From Foetidibacter luteolus (lineage in GTDB: Bacteria > Bacteroidota > Bacteroidia > Chitinophagales > Chitinophagaceae): 64,000 nucleotides of DNA. Under the pieces are notes generated by a model, which was given only the letters and a program-made list of their open reading frames with translations, had not been told where the DNA came from and searched no databases. The position numbers and the translations under genes were made by a program. Shown here piece after piece: positions 52,002 to 60,753 of the stretch (the first letter of the stretch is position 1; the number at the start of each line of letters is the position of its first letter). The stretch is from assembly GCF_009650435.1 (NCBI RefSeq), contig NZ_VVIP01000091.1, positions 62,001 to 126,000 on the forward strand, given 5' to 3'.

Positions 52002-52038
52002 AAAAAAAAGATTGAAACCTTTGCAGGCTTCAATCTTT
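52002..52038 (-). terminator. Intrinsic terminator of the kinase/regulator operon
   Basis: AAAGATTGAAACCT and AGGCTTCAATCTTT form a 14-base-pair stem with one mismatch and a TTGC loop. On the minus strand it is followed by eight T including the last stem bases. It lies 61 bases after the response regulator stop and could also slow plus-strand readthrough from the DUF1501 gene. Confidence 0.85.
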
Positions 52039-52099
52039 ACGTGATAGATACCAGGAACTATTAAGAGGGGTTATGCTTGAATTGCCATGTAATGCCTGC

Positions 52100-52498
52100 T
52101 CAGGCCGCTTTGGAAAACAGGTGCTTAAGCTTTTCTATAGAAAGCGGCTTAACGATGTAATCCCTGATAAACGAAAAAGATTTTGCCTTGTTCATATCCG
52201 CTATATCTACAGACGAGCTGGCTACATACACTGTCATGTTATTTTCCGGTATATAGGGTAACTGCATAAAATGCTGCAGAAACCCCCAACCATCCATTAC
52301 CGGCATGTTAATGTCAACAAAAACCAACTCGGGCAACAGGTTTTTATCGTTTACATTTTTAAAGTAGTTAATGGCTTCCAAACCGTTTTTAAACTCGAGA
52401 ATACGGTTGCACAGCTCGTATTTCTCAATGATCTTTTTCATAGTGTATTGATAGATGGGGTCGTCATCTATAATACACGCGGTTGCAATTTTACGCAT
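52100..52498 (-). CDS. Single-domain response regulator
   Basis: The 132-residue protein is only a receiver domain: CIIDDDPIYQY (acidic pocket), LVFVDINMPVMDGW with the phosphoacceptor Asp, VASSSV and DYIVKPLS with the conserved Lys. There is no output domain. It overlaps the 3' end of the kinase gene by eight bases, so it is the likely direct partner. It is about half identical by eye to the regulator at 54844. Confidence 0.92.
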   Translation of the reverse strand: MRKIATACIIDDDPIYQYTMKKIIEKYELCNRILEFKNGLEAINYFKNVNDKNLLPELVFVDINMPVMDGWGFLQHFMQLPYIPENNMTVYVASSSVDIADMNKAKSFSFIRDYIVKPLSIEKLKHLFSKAA

Positions 52499-54371
52499 CT
52501 TCAGTTTCGTTAAATTGAATGATAAAAGTTGTTCCTATGCCAGGCTCGCTTTCAACCTGTATGGAGCCACCCATGGCTTCTACCTGGTTTTTGGTCATAA
52601 AAAGACCAATGCCGTGGGCTTCAGGGTTTTGATGAAATGTTTTATACAGCCCAAAAATTTTGCTTCCATGCTTATCAAGGTCAATACCCTGGCCATTGTC
52701 TTTGATGGAAAGTATTTTGTAGCCGTTTTTTATATACGATCTTACCACCACCAGCGGGTTTTTACCGGGCTGCCTGTATTTAATGGCATTGGAAATAAGG
52801 TTTTGAAGAATGCTTTCCAGGTAGGCCGGTACATACGTAACATAGGCGCAACGGGAAAAATCTCCCTGTACATGGGCGGCGGTTTCATTGATGTTGCGGC
52901 TAAGGGCATTAACAACATTGTCAAAAACGGTTTGAAAGTAAACCGTTTCCCTGTATTCTTCCAGCTCTCCGTCAACTTTTACCAGTTCATTTAAATGGTC
53001 AAGGGTTTGGTTAAGCGATGCGGAAACTTTTTTAACCGCTTCCATAAAAAACAGTTTTTCTGCCTCATTATCGGATGAATCAACATGCTGAAGTGTTAGC
53101 TTCAGGTTGTTGGCATGTGTTTGCAGGTTATGTGCAGCTATATGCGCAAAATTGGTGAGGCGTTTGTTTTTGTTGATAATAAGCCTGTTGGATTCTGTAA
53201 GCGACAACTCTGTTCTTTTTCTTTTGTCAATATCCTCCAGTACACCGAATATGCCGGTAAGGTTACCGTCTTTATCCAGTATAGGTTTGCCTACTTCCCG
53301 CACCCACTTTTTATGTCCTTTGGCGGTAATACATAAAAGGTCAAGGTCGTATTCCTTCTGGTGGTAAACCACATCGCCTAAAGCTTTTTGTAACAACGGG
53401 CGGGATTCTTCAGCATATAGTTCTATAACATTTTCAAAGCTGGGCTTGTAATCAGGCCCCAGCTCAAATAATTTAAATACCTCGGCAGACCAAACAATAT
53501 TCTCATCGGCAATATTGTACACCCATTCGCCAATATTTGACAGGCCTACATGCTCCTCTTTAAAAGCAAAGGCCTTAGGCATAGCATTTTTTTTGTTTTG
53601 CTGCGCTTCTTGTTTATTCAGAACATAGCCCATCAAAATTTCTTCTTTTGTAGATTTATCGGTGTATAGTTTGCCGCCGATAACATACCATGCATACGCC
53701 CCGCCCTTGCGCTGCATTCTTATTTCCAGCTTAAAGGGTTCATTCTTTTTTATGTGCAGGTCTATAGCCTGCAATACACGGCTGCTATCGTCTTTGTTGA
53801 TAAGCACATGAAAAAATGTAAAGTATGATGCCTTAATTTCTTCTTTTGTGTAACCGGTAAAAAGGTATAATCCGTCAGACCATTCTACGTCGCCGGTTTT
53901 AATATTCCATTGCCAGCGTGCAAGTTGTGCTGCATCGGCTACCTGTTGCCAGCGTTCATTTTCCTTTTGCTGCTGGCTGCCATGGTGCAGGGTTCCCGTA
54001 ACATCAGCATAATAGCCCACCATTTTAAGGGGGTTGCCAAAAGCATCCCATTCCGTTACATGGCCTTTTGAAAGGATATGGATGGTAGAGCCGTTTTTGT
54101 GGTAATACCTCACGGTATTTTCGTAAGGCACTTCGCCGCCGGAGGATATATGTTCCTGGTAAGATTTTACCACACGGCTTAAGTCTTCTTTATAAATAAG
54201 CTGCAACCACAGGTCCGCATTATTGGAAATTTCAAAATCCTCATAGCCCAGCATTTTTTTAAATGCCGGGCTCATATATTTTTCCCTTGAAGGAATATTC
54301 CACTGCCACAATCCTAATAATTGTGTATGCTGGATTTGGTCAAATATGTTTTCAACACTACTGGTATGCAT
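52491..54371 (-). CDS. PAS-domain sensor histidine kinase
   Basis: The 626-residue protein has no membrane segment. It has three or four PAS/PAC units (WNIPSREKYMSPAFKKMLGY, WQWNIKTGDVEWSDGLYLFT, a third from about residue 275) then a kinase core. The phosphoacceptor helix is NFAHIAAHNLQTHANNLKL; the ATPase part has LISNAIKYRQPG, DNGQGIDLDKHG and GIGLFMTKNQVEAMGG. Such cytosolic multi-PAS kinases sense internal or diffusible signals. I start at ATG 54371 rather than the TTG at 54380. A paired response regulator overlaps its end. Confidence 0.93.
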   Translation of the reverse strand: MHTSSVENIFDQIQHTQLLGLWQWNIPSREKYMSPAFKKMLGYEDFEISNNADLWLQLIYKEDLSRVVKSYQEHISSGGEVPYENTVRYYHKNGSTIHILSKGHVTEWDAFGNPLKMVGYYADVTGTLHHGSQQQKENERWQQVADAAQLARWQWNIKTGDVEWSDGLYLFTGYTKEEIKASYFTFFHVLINKDDSSRVLQAIDLHIKKNEPFKLEIRMQRKGGAYAWYVIGGKLYTDKSTKEEILMGYVLNKQEAQQNKKNAMPKAFAFKEEHVGLSNIGEWVYNIADENIVWSAEVFKLFELGPDYKPSFENVIELYAEESRPLLQKALGDVVYHQKEYDLDLLCITAKGHKKWVREVGKPILDKDGNLTGIFGVLEDIDKRKRTELSLTESNRLIINKNKRLTNFAHIAAHNLQTHANNLKLTLQHVDSSDNEAEKLFFMEAVKKVSASLNQTLDHLNELVKVDGELEEYRETVYFQTVFDNVVNALSRNINETAAHVQGDFSRCAYVTYVPAYLESILQNLISNAIKYRQPGKNPLVVVRSYIKNGYKILSIKDNGQGIDLDKHGSKIFGLYKTFHQNPEAHGIGLFMTKNQVEAMGGSIQVESEPGIGTTFIIQFNETEDA

Positions 54372-54843
54372 AATCAGCAATAGCAGGTTTGCCGGTTGAT
54401 TGTAGGTTACCGGAAACCGGTTTGATTTCTTTCTAAAAATCTAAATGCCGGTGTTGAAAAAGAGGGTTAACGGCAAAGTTTAATTCTGTAACACGGTTAT
54501 TACTACTTCACGTTGTGCTCTGCTTCGCAACAAGGCCAAAATTTAATTACCACCAGATTTTAGATAAGATTTGGGAAAGACGGTGTTCTCAGGATAAGAT
54601 ATTGGCTACGCAGTGCCGGAGATAGACGATTTGGAGATTGCTGACCTGCCCGCCAAATATATGTCTTTTTTCAGGAAACGGATTTTTTTAATCTTTTTTT
54701 GCCTGAAATCAGCCGCTGTGCTGTTGCCGCGCAAAACCTATGCCAATGGCCAGTTTTGCAATAGCTAATGTTGGTATAGCAGTAAGCTATTCTTAGGATA
54801 ACCTTTCAGAAAATTAAAGTGAGGTAAAATAGCCGGAGAATAT
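54372..54843. other. Intergenic region with no recognised feature
   Basis: This 472-base gap separates the kinase gene from the third response regulator. It is the longest gap without any of the dispersed repeat families. I see one unsupported 35-codon plus-strand frame (54661-54768) and no clear promoter. It may carry the promoter of the kinase operon. Confidence 0.4.
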
Positions 54844-55236
54844 TTAAACCAGTAATTCCTTTAGCTGCGTTACCGATACAGGTTTTATTACATAGCCGGT
54901 AACAACTTTATAGGTTTTAGCCTTGGCCTTATCAATACTATCAATAGAAGAGCTTACAACATACACCTTGCCCGTTTTTTTAGAGTTTCCACAGAGTTTT
55001 TGATAGGCGTCCAAAAACTCCCAACCGTTCATAATGGGCATGTTAATATCAAGAAAAATTACATCCGGCAAAGATTCTTTGTTGGCCAAACTGTTACTGA
55101 TGTAATTAATGGCCTCCTGCCCGTTTTTGCACTCAGCAATGGTACCACACAATTGATTTATCTCTATCATGCGGCGCATGCTGAACAAATAAAACTGGTC
55201 ATCATCTATCAGGCAAATCTTGTCAATAGTGCGCAT
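54844..55236 (-). CDS. Single-domain response regulator
   Basis: The 130-residue receiver domain has CLIDDDQFYLF, the phosphoacceptor Asp in VIFLDINMPIMNGWEFLD, VVSSSI and GYVIKPVS. It is a paralogue of the regulator at 52100 with the same layout and no output domain. It lies 472 bases upstream of the kinase gene on the same strand, so its own promoter is likely. Its kinase is not known. Confidence 0.92.
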   Translation of the reverse strand: MRTIDKICLIDDDQFYLFSMRRMIEINQLCGTIAECKNGQEAINYISNSLANKESLPDVIFLDINMPIMNGWEFLDAYQKLCGNSKKTGKVYVVSSSIDSIDKAKAKTYKVVTGYVIKPVSVTQLKELLV

Positions 55237-55427
55237 ATTGGGACGATTTGTTCAGGGCAGAAATAATTACTTTTTCATAGATGGACAGGTACTATAACCG
55301 TGCAATTAACCAATGTTTCAGTGGTAAAATAGATAAATTTTTTTAAACGGCATACTATTGCCCGCTTTTCTTAAATCGGAGCCGGGTATTCAAAGGGTGG
55401 TTTTACAAATGGAAAGGTGTAAAATGG

Positions 55428-55964
55428 TTAGAATTTATTCTTCCACATCATGCTTTCCACAGGCCGGTTAGGTTGCCCGCTGTATTTGGCATTTTTCTTC
55501 TGGTTATATTTTACTTCAATTTCACCTTCTACCGGAAAGTAGATTAGCTGGCCTATCGGCATGCCCTTGTACACTTTTACCGGCTGTTTTACAGAAATTT
55601 CCAAAGTCCAGTTGCCACAAAAGCCAACATCCCCTTTACCGGCCGTAGCGTGTATATCAATACCCAGCCGCCCGGTAGAAGATTTACCTTCAAGAAAGGG
55701 CACATGCGCATGGGTTTCTGTATATTCCATAGTTACACCCAGGTAAAAGATGTGCGGGTACAGAACAAATCCTTCTTCAGGTATTTCAAAATATTCAATT
55801 TCATTGTGCTTTTTGGCATCCAGAATATGCTCACGGTAGGTGGCCAGGCAGGCCCCCAGGTGTACATCGTAGCTGTTGCTGCCAAGGCATTCACGGTTAT
55901 AAGGCTCAATTTTAATGGTGCCTTTTTCTATCTCTTCCAGTATGCGCAAATCAGAAAGAATCAT
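55428..55964 (-). CDS. dcd: dCTP deaminase
   Basis: The 178-residue protein has the Dcd features: LGSNSYDVHLG near residue 28, PFLEGKSSTGRLGIDIHATA with the catalytic Ser/Arg region, and GNWTLEISVKQPVKVYKGM with the catalytic Glu. It deaminates dCTP to dUTP in thymidylate synthesis. The C-terminal SGQPNRPVESMMW is also typical. The gene is monocistronic; the region upstream has family A and D repeats. Confidence 0.95.
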   Translation of the reverse strand: MILSDLRILEEIEKGTIKIEPYNRECLGSNSYDVHLGACLATYREHILDAKKHNEIEYFEIPEEGFVLYPHIFYLGVTMEYTETHAHVPFLEGKSSTGRLGIDIHATAGKGDVGFCGNWTLEISVKQPVKVYKGMPIGQLIYFPVEGEIEVKYNQKKNAKYSGQPNRPVESMMWKNKF

Positions 55965-55997
55965 CGGTGTATGTTTTAAATATCCATTGCAGCAATT

Positions 55998-56058
55998 TTA
56001 TGAGCCCGGCAGAACGGCTGCTATCTGGCTTTCGTTGCGTCGCACTCTTGTACGTTCC
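55998..56058 (+). repeat. Family A dispersed repeat, copy 6
   Basis: It reads TATGAGCCCGGCAG, CTGCTATCTGGCTTTCG, TTGCGTCGCACTCTTGTACG. A family D element follows within ten bases, the same order as at 9906-10028. The pair fills most of the 279-base gap 55965-56243. Confidence 0.85.
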
Positions 56059-56066
56059 AAACATAA

Positions 56067-56122
56067 TTCATCTTTTTTCCCTTCTCCTTCAGGAGAAGGT
56101 GCCCGGAGGGCGGATGAGGCTC
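56067..56122 (+). repeat. Family D palindromic repeat, copy 2
   Basis: CCTTCTCCTTCAGGAGAAGG is nearly palindromic and is followed by TGCCCGGAGGGCGGATGAGG. It differs from the copy at 9973-10028 at only a few positions. The spacing from the family A element is also conserved. Confidence 0.8.
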
Positions 56123-56243
56123 TATGGGCCATTGTGCAACAGCATTTATTGTTTTTAGTCTGCTGTGCAACCTTACAGCCTGTACAGGCCAATAATGTGC
56201 AAATAAATCGGTAATTCTGCAATGTAAAAAGCGTTTATACAAA

Positions 56244-56885
56244 TTGGCCCTGTTTTATCAACACAATATCAACGATACCACCAGGCTGGGTATTTGGTAC
56301 ATAGATGAGCCGGAAGAATTTTTTGCTGAAAAGGTTCCGTTGCAGCGTGGCATAAGCCACCCGCACAAACGCCTGCAACACCTGGCAGGCAGGTATTTGC
56401 TAAAGCATTTATTTCCCGATTTTCCTTACCACGAAATTCTTATAGCCGATACCCGCAAACCTTACCTGCCTTACGAGCAATATCACTTTTCCATATCGCA
56501 TTGCGGCAACTACGCCGCCGCTGTTGTAAGCAGCAGCCAGCGTGTAGGCATTGATATTGAAATACCATCTGATAAAGTGGCCCGCATACAGCACAAGTTC
56601 CTGGATGTAAAAGAACGCAGTTTTGTACAGGAGTATGTAAAAAGCGGCCTTGAATTTAATGCGCAACTGTTAACTGTTTTATGGAGTTGCAAGGAGGCCA
56701 TATTTAAATGGTACAGCCTTGGGGAAGTGGATTTTAAAAAGCATATACAGCTTAATGGCCCTGTTACCATCCGGGAAGATGAGAATGTTGAACTGCCTTT
56801 TATATTCTGCAAGCACGAAACTGAGACCCTGCAGGTTAACGCTCATGTTTTTAGTGATATAGTTTTAAGCTGGGTGGTAACCTGA
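56244..56885 (+). CDS. 4'-phosphopantetheinyl transferase
   Basis: The 213-residue protein has the Sfp-type motifs: HFSISHCGNYAAAVV, GIDIEIPSDKV with the Mg-binding acids and WSCKEAIFKWYS (WxxKEA). It attaches the phosphopantetheine arm to an acyl carrier or peptide carrier protein. The start is TTG 56244, giving M-ALFYQHNIN, which fits the family N-terminus (MPLFYQHNIN-like); no ATG is in frame between it and the upstream stop at 56193. No carrier-protein or synthase gene is nearby, so it may serve general fatty acid synthesis. It converges on the next gene with no gap. Confidence 0.9.
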   Translation: MALFYQHNINDTTRLGIWYIDEPEEFFAEKVPLQRGISHPHKRLQHLAGRYLLKHLFPDFPYHEILIADTRKPYLPYEQYHFSISHCGNYAAAVVSSSQRVGIDIEIPSDKVARIQHKFLDVKERSFVQEYVKSGLEFNAQLLTVLWSCKEAIFKWYSLGEVDFKKHIQLNGPVTIREDENVELPFIFCKHETETLQVNAHVFSDIVLSWVVT

Positions 56886-58007
56886 TCAATCATCAAACCT
56901 GCTTTTGGTGCGTGGTATAACCAGCAGGCTTTTACGCAGGGTTTGTTTTAGCTGCTGCTTAACCAGTTGCCCCATGGTGCGGCAGCGCAGGTAAAGGGTT
57001 TGGTGAAAATAGTCTGCCAGCTCTATGCGTAACTGTTCAATCTTTTCTTTTTTGGAAATATTGTCATCATGCATAATATCCAGCAGCTCTTTTACCCTGT
57101 AACGGGATGATACCAACCTTATGGCCATCATGGTTCTTTCCTCGGCCTGGTACTGCGAAATACTGTCGCGGTCAAGATGCTTCAGCACTTCTTCTACAAA
57201 AGGCTTGTTCTCTTTAAAAAACTGCGGCAGGTACAGGTTTTTCCGCCCTTCGTAGCTCTGCTGGTCAAAGTCAATGGCACGTATGCGGTATTGAAAATCT
57301 TCTATATCAGGCGTTATGTTTACCACAAAGTTGTAACTGCGCATATCGCCCAGCAGGCGTACAAAACAACGTTCATTAAACTTTACAAACTCTTTGGCAA
57401 AGCGGATTACGTTGGTGGTTTTTTCAAACAGGTAGTTATTAATAAAATCATCGCCCGGAATGCCGGGTATATGCTCTTCTACCAGGGTGTTTTGCCAGGT
57501 GATAAAAGTAATCCTGTTGGGGGATAGCAGGTGCTCAAGTTCCAGCCCGTAAACACGGCTGGCATCGGCCTGCTTTATGTAGTAATGGTCGTAATTATCG
57601 TTGAATTTGTTTACAATGCGTATGCGGAAGGGCTGGCTGTTGCCAAAGCTGCAAAAGTCAATACGGGCAACATCCAGGTGGGTGCTGTAGCTAAGGTCTC
57701 CCTCAGTTTTTAAAATAGCGTAAATGTTTACCAGGGCCTCCCGCAGGTATTCCCATTCCCGCATATCGTAAGTAACGGTTTCCCAAAAAGTTTCTTTGCC
57801 AAATTTGTCTTTAAGGGGTATGGAATAGGTAAAACGCAACAGGTCGTTATAACCGGCAGGCAGCTTTAATTCCCGGCCATATTTTTTAAGGTATTGGCGC
57901 AGCAGGTTATTTACCGGGAACAACGGCTTTTTGCGGGACGGACGGATATGTTCTATCGCATGTTTATCAACATCAAGCATATAATGAAGATAATTATTTA
58001 AGCGCAT
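56886..58007 (-). CDS. Conserved protein of unknown function with a kinase-like motif pair
   Basis: The 373-residue soluble protein has no signal peptide. I do not recognise a named family. Its middle region contains FVRLLGDMRSYNFVVNITPD and, about 25 residues on, IRAIDFDQQSYEG. The order GD....N then IDFD resembles the catalytic loop and metal-binding site of protein-kinase-like folds (choline kinase, APH, HipA). An upstream Glu-rich stretch and a Lys (YYIKQADASRVYGLELEH) could supply the usual Lys and Glu. The C-terminus is basic and helical. The kinase idea is an inference from motif order only. Confidence 0.65.
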   Translation of the reverse strand: MRLNNYLHYMLDVDKHAIEHIRPSRKKPLFPVNNLLRQYLKKYGRELKLPAGYNDLLRFTYSIPLKDKFGKETFWETVTYDMREWEYLREALVNIYAILKTEGDLSYSTHLDVARIDFCSFGNSQPFRIRIVNKFNDNYDHYYIKQADASRVYGLELEHLLSPNRITFITWQNTLVEEHIPGIPGDDFINNYLFEKTTNVIRFAKEFVKFNERCFVRLLGDMRSYNFVVNITPDIEDFQYRIRAIDFDQQSYEGRKNLYLPQFFKENKPFVEEVLKHLDRDSISQYQAEERTMMAIRLVSSRYRVKELLDIMHDDNISKKEKIEQLRIELADYFHQTLYLRCRTMGQLVKQQLKQTLRKSLLVIPRTKSRFDD

Positions 58008-58114
58008 TAAGCGGCAGTATGAGGATGGGAGCCTGGTTAGAAGTTACAGGTAGCTGGTTGCTGGTATGTCCAATTTTACTATGCGGGGAAAGCTGAAGAG
58101 AAATAATGCCGGTG

Positions 58115-58200
58115 AATGGCTGCCGGATTGAAGCGGAAAGCCCGCAACCACCGGAGCCTTAGCGGAGGTGGTGAGGACTTGCAGCGAAAAGCCGGGACTG
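58115..58200 (+). repeat. Family B repeat, subtype 3, copy 2
   Basis: It reads TGGCTGCCGGATTGAAGCGG, AAAGCCCGCAACCACCGG, AGCCTTAGCGGAGG, TGGTGAGGACTTGCAGCG and AAAAGCCGGG. It aligns with the inverted copy at 40131-40250. It lies in the 269-base gap 58008-58276, next to the terminator of the ABC exporter genes. Confidence 0.8.
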
Positions 58201-58210
58201 AAGCCCAATT

Positions 58211-58253
58211 AAAAAGCAAAAGCCGAAAGCCCCAAAAAGGCTTCCGGCTTTTG
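58211..58253 (-). terminator. Intrinsic terminator of the ABC exporter operon
   Basis: CAAAAGCCGAAAGCC and GGCTTCCGGCTTTTG form a 15-base-pair stem with one mismatch. On the minus strand it is followed by CTTTTT. It begins 23 bases after the permease stop. It shares sequence with the ends of subtype-2 family B repeats (AAAAGCCGAAAGCCCC). Confidence 0.75.
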
Positions 58254-58276
58254 TTGAAAAGCGGTAATGTGCAGCT

Positions 58277-59590
58277 TTAATTTTTACGGCTTATCCACTT
58301 GATCATCTCTTTCCAGGTAATTTTTTTGCCGTACATTAAAATGCCGGTGCGGTATATTTTGCCGGCCAGCCAGGTGGTGCCAATAAACCCGGCGATTAAC
58401 AATATCATACTGATGGCAAGCTGGCTGTAAGTTACGCCATCTGGTATGCCGTGGGCCAAACGGGCCATCATTACAATGGGGGATGTAAGCGGGAACATAC
58501 TGCCGAATACAGCCAGGCCGCTGGTGGGGTCGTTAACGGCTTTCATCATAATAACCATGGCGAAAATGATGGGCATTATAATGGGCAGGGTAAGGCTCTG
58601 TGCATCCTGCGGGTCCTCGTTTACCGAACTGCCTACCGCCGCGAATAACGAAGAATACAACAGGTAGCCACCTAAAAAGTAGAACAGGAAACAGCTTAAC
58701 ATTAACGGAAAGTTTACCTGGGCCAGGCTGTTTAAAAGGCCGCTGCTTTTGGCTGTATTTACCGCTTGCACGGCACCCGGTTGTATAGGCTGACTTTGCA
58801 TTTGCTCTGCCATGCCGGGGAAAATAACGGGCAGCAAAAACTGCAAGCCTATCATTAGCACTATCCAGATAAGGAACTGCACCAGGCCAACTGCGCCGAT
58901 GCCTGTAATTTTGCCCATCATTAACTGAAAGGGCTTTACGCTGCTTACAATAACTTCGGCTATGCGGTTTACTTTTTCTTCCATTACACCACGCATTACC
59001 ATGGTGCCGTAAATAAACAGGATGATATAAATTAAGAAACCGGATACAAACCCAACGGCGTAGCTAACACCTGCCCGTGAAGGTTTATCGCCCCCGCTGA
59101 AGGTGGTAAATTGTACATCATTATCGCTTTGGATACTGTCTAACTGGGCTTTGCTGATATTAAGGGAAAGGAACCTTTTATCTTCTATGGTGCTGGAAAT
59201 TTTTTTCCTTATTTTCTCTTGTGTCATCAGACCTGTTGCCTTATCTGAATGGTAGGTAAGGCGGTCGTGGCCCAGCACGTTGTAATCCGCGGGCACAAAA
59301 ACATAGCCGCTGTACTTTTTGCTTTCCACATCCTTACGCAGCAGGGCGGTGTCTTTGTTGGTAAATTCAAAACTTATGTCGCTGCCGGCGTTTTCAATTT
59401 TGCCGCCGAAGAGGTTGGCTTTGTCAACAACAGCAATTTTGATATTATCCTCACTCTTTACGGAGAAATAGATAATTAAGGCGTAAAAGCCAAATATTAG
59501 CGCCGGTACCAGAATGGTGGTTAACAGAAAGGTTTTCTTTTGCACCCGGCTTAGAAATTCCCTCCTTGCTATAATAAAAATCTTATTCAT
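58277..59590 (-). CDS. ABC transporter permease, NatB type
   Basis: The 437-residue protein has one membrane helix near the N-terminus (FLLTTILVPALIFGFYALII), a large extracytoplasmic loop (residues about 45-175) and five more helices in the C-terminal half (VGFVSGFLIYIILFIYG and following), the layout of ABC-2/NatB permeases. It exports an unknown substrate; NatAB of Bacillus exports Na+. The ATPase gene precedes it by 55 bases, and the start is consistent with the start of the family (NKIFIIARREFLSR). Confidence 0.9.
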   Translation of the reverse strand: MNKIFIIARREFLSRVQKKTFLLTTILVPALIFGFYALIIYFSVKSEDNIKIAVVDKANLFGGKIENAGSDISFEFTNKDTALLRKDVESKKYSGYVFVPADYNVLGHDRLTYHSDKATGLMTQEKIRKKISSTIEDKRFLSLNISKAQLDSIQSDNDVQFTTFSGGDKPSRAGVSYAVGFVSGFLIYIILFIYGTMVMRGVMEEKVNRIAEVIVSSVKPFQLMMGKITGIGAVGLVQFLIWIVLMIGLQFLLPVIFPGMAEQMQSQPIQPGAVQAVNTAKSSGLLNSLAQVNFPLMLSCFLFYFLGGYLLYSSLFAAVGSSVNEDPQDAQSLTLPIIMPIIFAMVIMMKAVNDPTSGLAVFGSMFPLTSPIVMMARLAHGIPDGVTYSQLAISMILLIAGFIGTTWLAGKIYRTGILMYGKKITWKEMIKWISRKN

Positions 59591-59645
59591 AATCGGTTAA
59601 TGCAGTTTGGTTAAATGCAGTTGGTGATAGTTTAAGTTGCCCGGC

Positions 59646-60590
59646 TTATACCGCCTCTACTTTTTGAAAAGAACGGGTTACTGATTTGGTGCCTTCTACC
59701 AGGTGAATGAATATGTCGTTAAGGGAAGGCAGTATTTCATTGAAAGACTCTACGCTCAACCCCTTGCTAATAAAGTATTGCAGGATATCGTTATTGGTAT
59801 AATCCACATGGCGCTGCAACACCAGCTCGTGATCTTTCTTTTGTTTTACTTCAAACAGGTGGGTAGCCAGGTGCTCCGGCATAAGCTTATTGGCAAAAGT
59901 TATTTTAAAAACGTCTTCTTTAAAGTCGTGTTTTACCTGTTGTACGGTACCGTCCAGTATTTTTTTGCCCAGGTTAACCAGTACAATATGGTCGCATATC
60001 TCTTCTACCTGTTCCATGCGGTGGGTGCTGAATATGATGGTGCTGCCCCGCTCTTTAAGGCCGTAAATCTCGTCTTTAATAAGGTTGGCATTTACCGGGT
60101 CAAGCCCGCTGAAAGGTTCGTCCAGGATGATGAGTTTAGGCTCATGCAGCACGGTGGTTACAAACTGCAATTTCTGGCTCATGCCTTTGCTGAGGTCTTC
60201 CACCTTTTTGTTCCACCAGGTCTGCATCTCCAGCCGTTCAAACCAAAAACGCACTTTGTCCATAGCGTCGCTTTTGCTTAGCCCTTTTAACTGTGCCAGG
60301 TAAAGCGCCTGTTCGCCAATTTTCATTTTTTTGTACAGGCCCCTTTCTTCGGGCATGTAGCCTATTTTAAGGGAATCTTCCAGCGGGTTAAATTTTTGGC
60401 CATCCAGTATAATCTCCCCTTCATCCGGGAAAAATATACCGGTAATCATGCGCAGCAGCGTGGTTTTGCCGGCGCCATTGGGGCCCAGCAGACCGAAAAT
60501 GCTGCCATGTTCAAGCGTAAAGCTAATGTCGTCAACCGCTTTTTGCGTAGCGTAGTACTTCTTCAGATTTTTTAATTCTAACAAGGGCAT
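59646..60590 (-). CDS. ABC transporter ATP-binding protein, NatA type
   Basis: The 314-residue protein has Walker A GLLGPNGAGKTTLLRM, signature LSKGMSQKLQFV, Walker B LIILDEPFSGLDP and the switch His in FSTHRMEQ. The C-terminal extension (residues about 215-314) is a domain seen in NatA-like subunits. It energises the permease encoded just downstream. The two genes end with a strong terminator at 58211. Confidence 0.93.
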   Translation of the reverse strand: MPLLELKNLKKYYATQKAVDDISFTLEHGSIFGLLGPNGAGKTTLLRMITGIFFPDEGEIILDGQKFNPLEDSLKIGYMPEERGLYKKMKIGEQALYLAQLKGLSKSDAMDKVRFWFERLEMQTWWNKKVEDLSKGMSQKLQFVTTVLHEPKLIILDEPFSGLDPVNANLIKDEIYGLKERGSTIIFSTHRMEQVEEICDHIVLVNLGKKILDGTVQQVKHDFKEDVFKITFANKLMPEHLATHLFEVKQKKDHELVLQRHVDYTNNDILQYFISKGLSVESFNEILPSLNDIFIHLVEGTKSVTRSFQKVEAV

Positions 60591-60753
60591 AAGCAGCGTG
60601 CTTTTAATGTGATGTGCCGCATAAAACGCAGTTGTTTGCGGCCTTAAAAAAGATGAATGGATGTTAACCTGCCGTTATTAGTTGTCAAGATATCCAAAAT
60701 ATTACAGCCCCTGTTTTTTTGATTCGATATTTTCGCCCACAAATTTATTTCCT

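Noticed and set aside
54661..54768. 35-codon plus-strand frame MSFFRKRIFLIFF...
   Set aside because: It has a hydrophobic start but no promoter, no conserved end and no neighbour on that strand. Evidence is too thin for a gene call.
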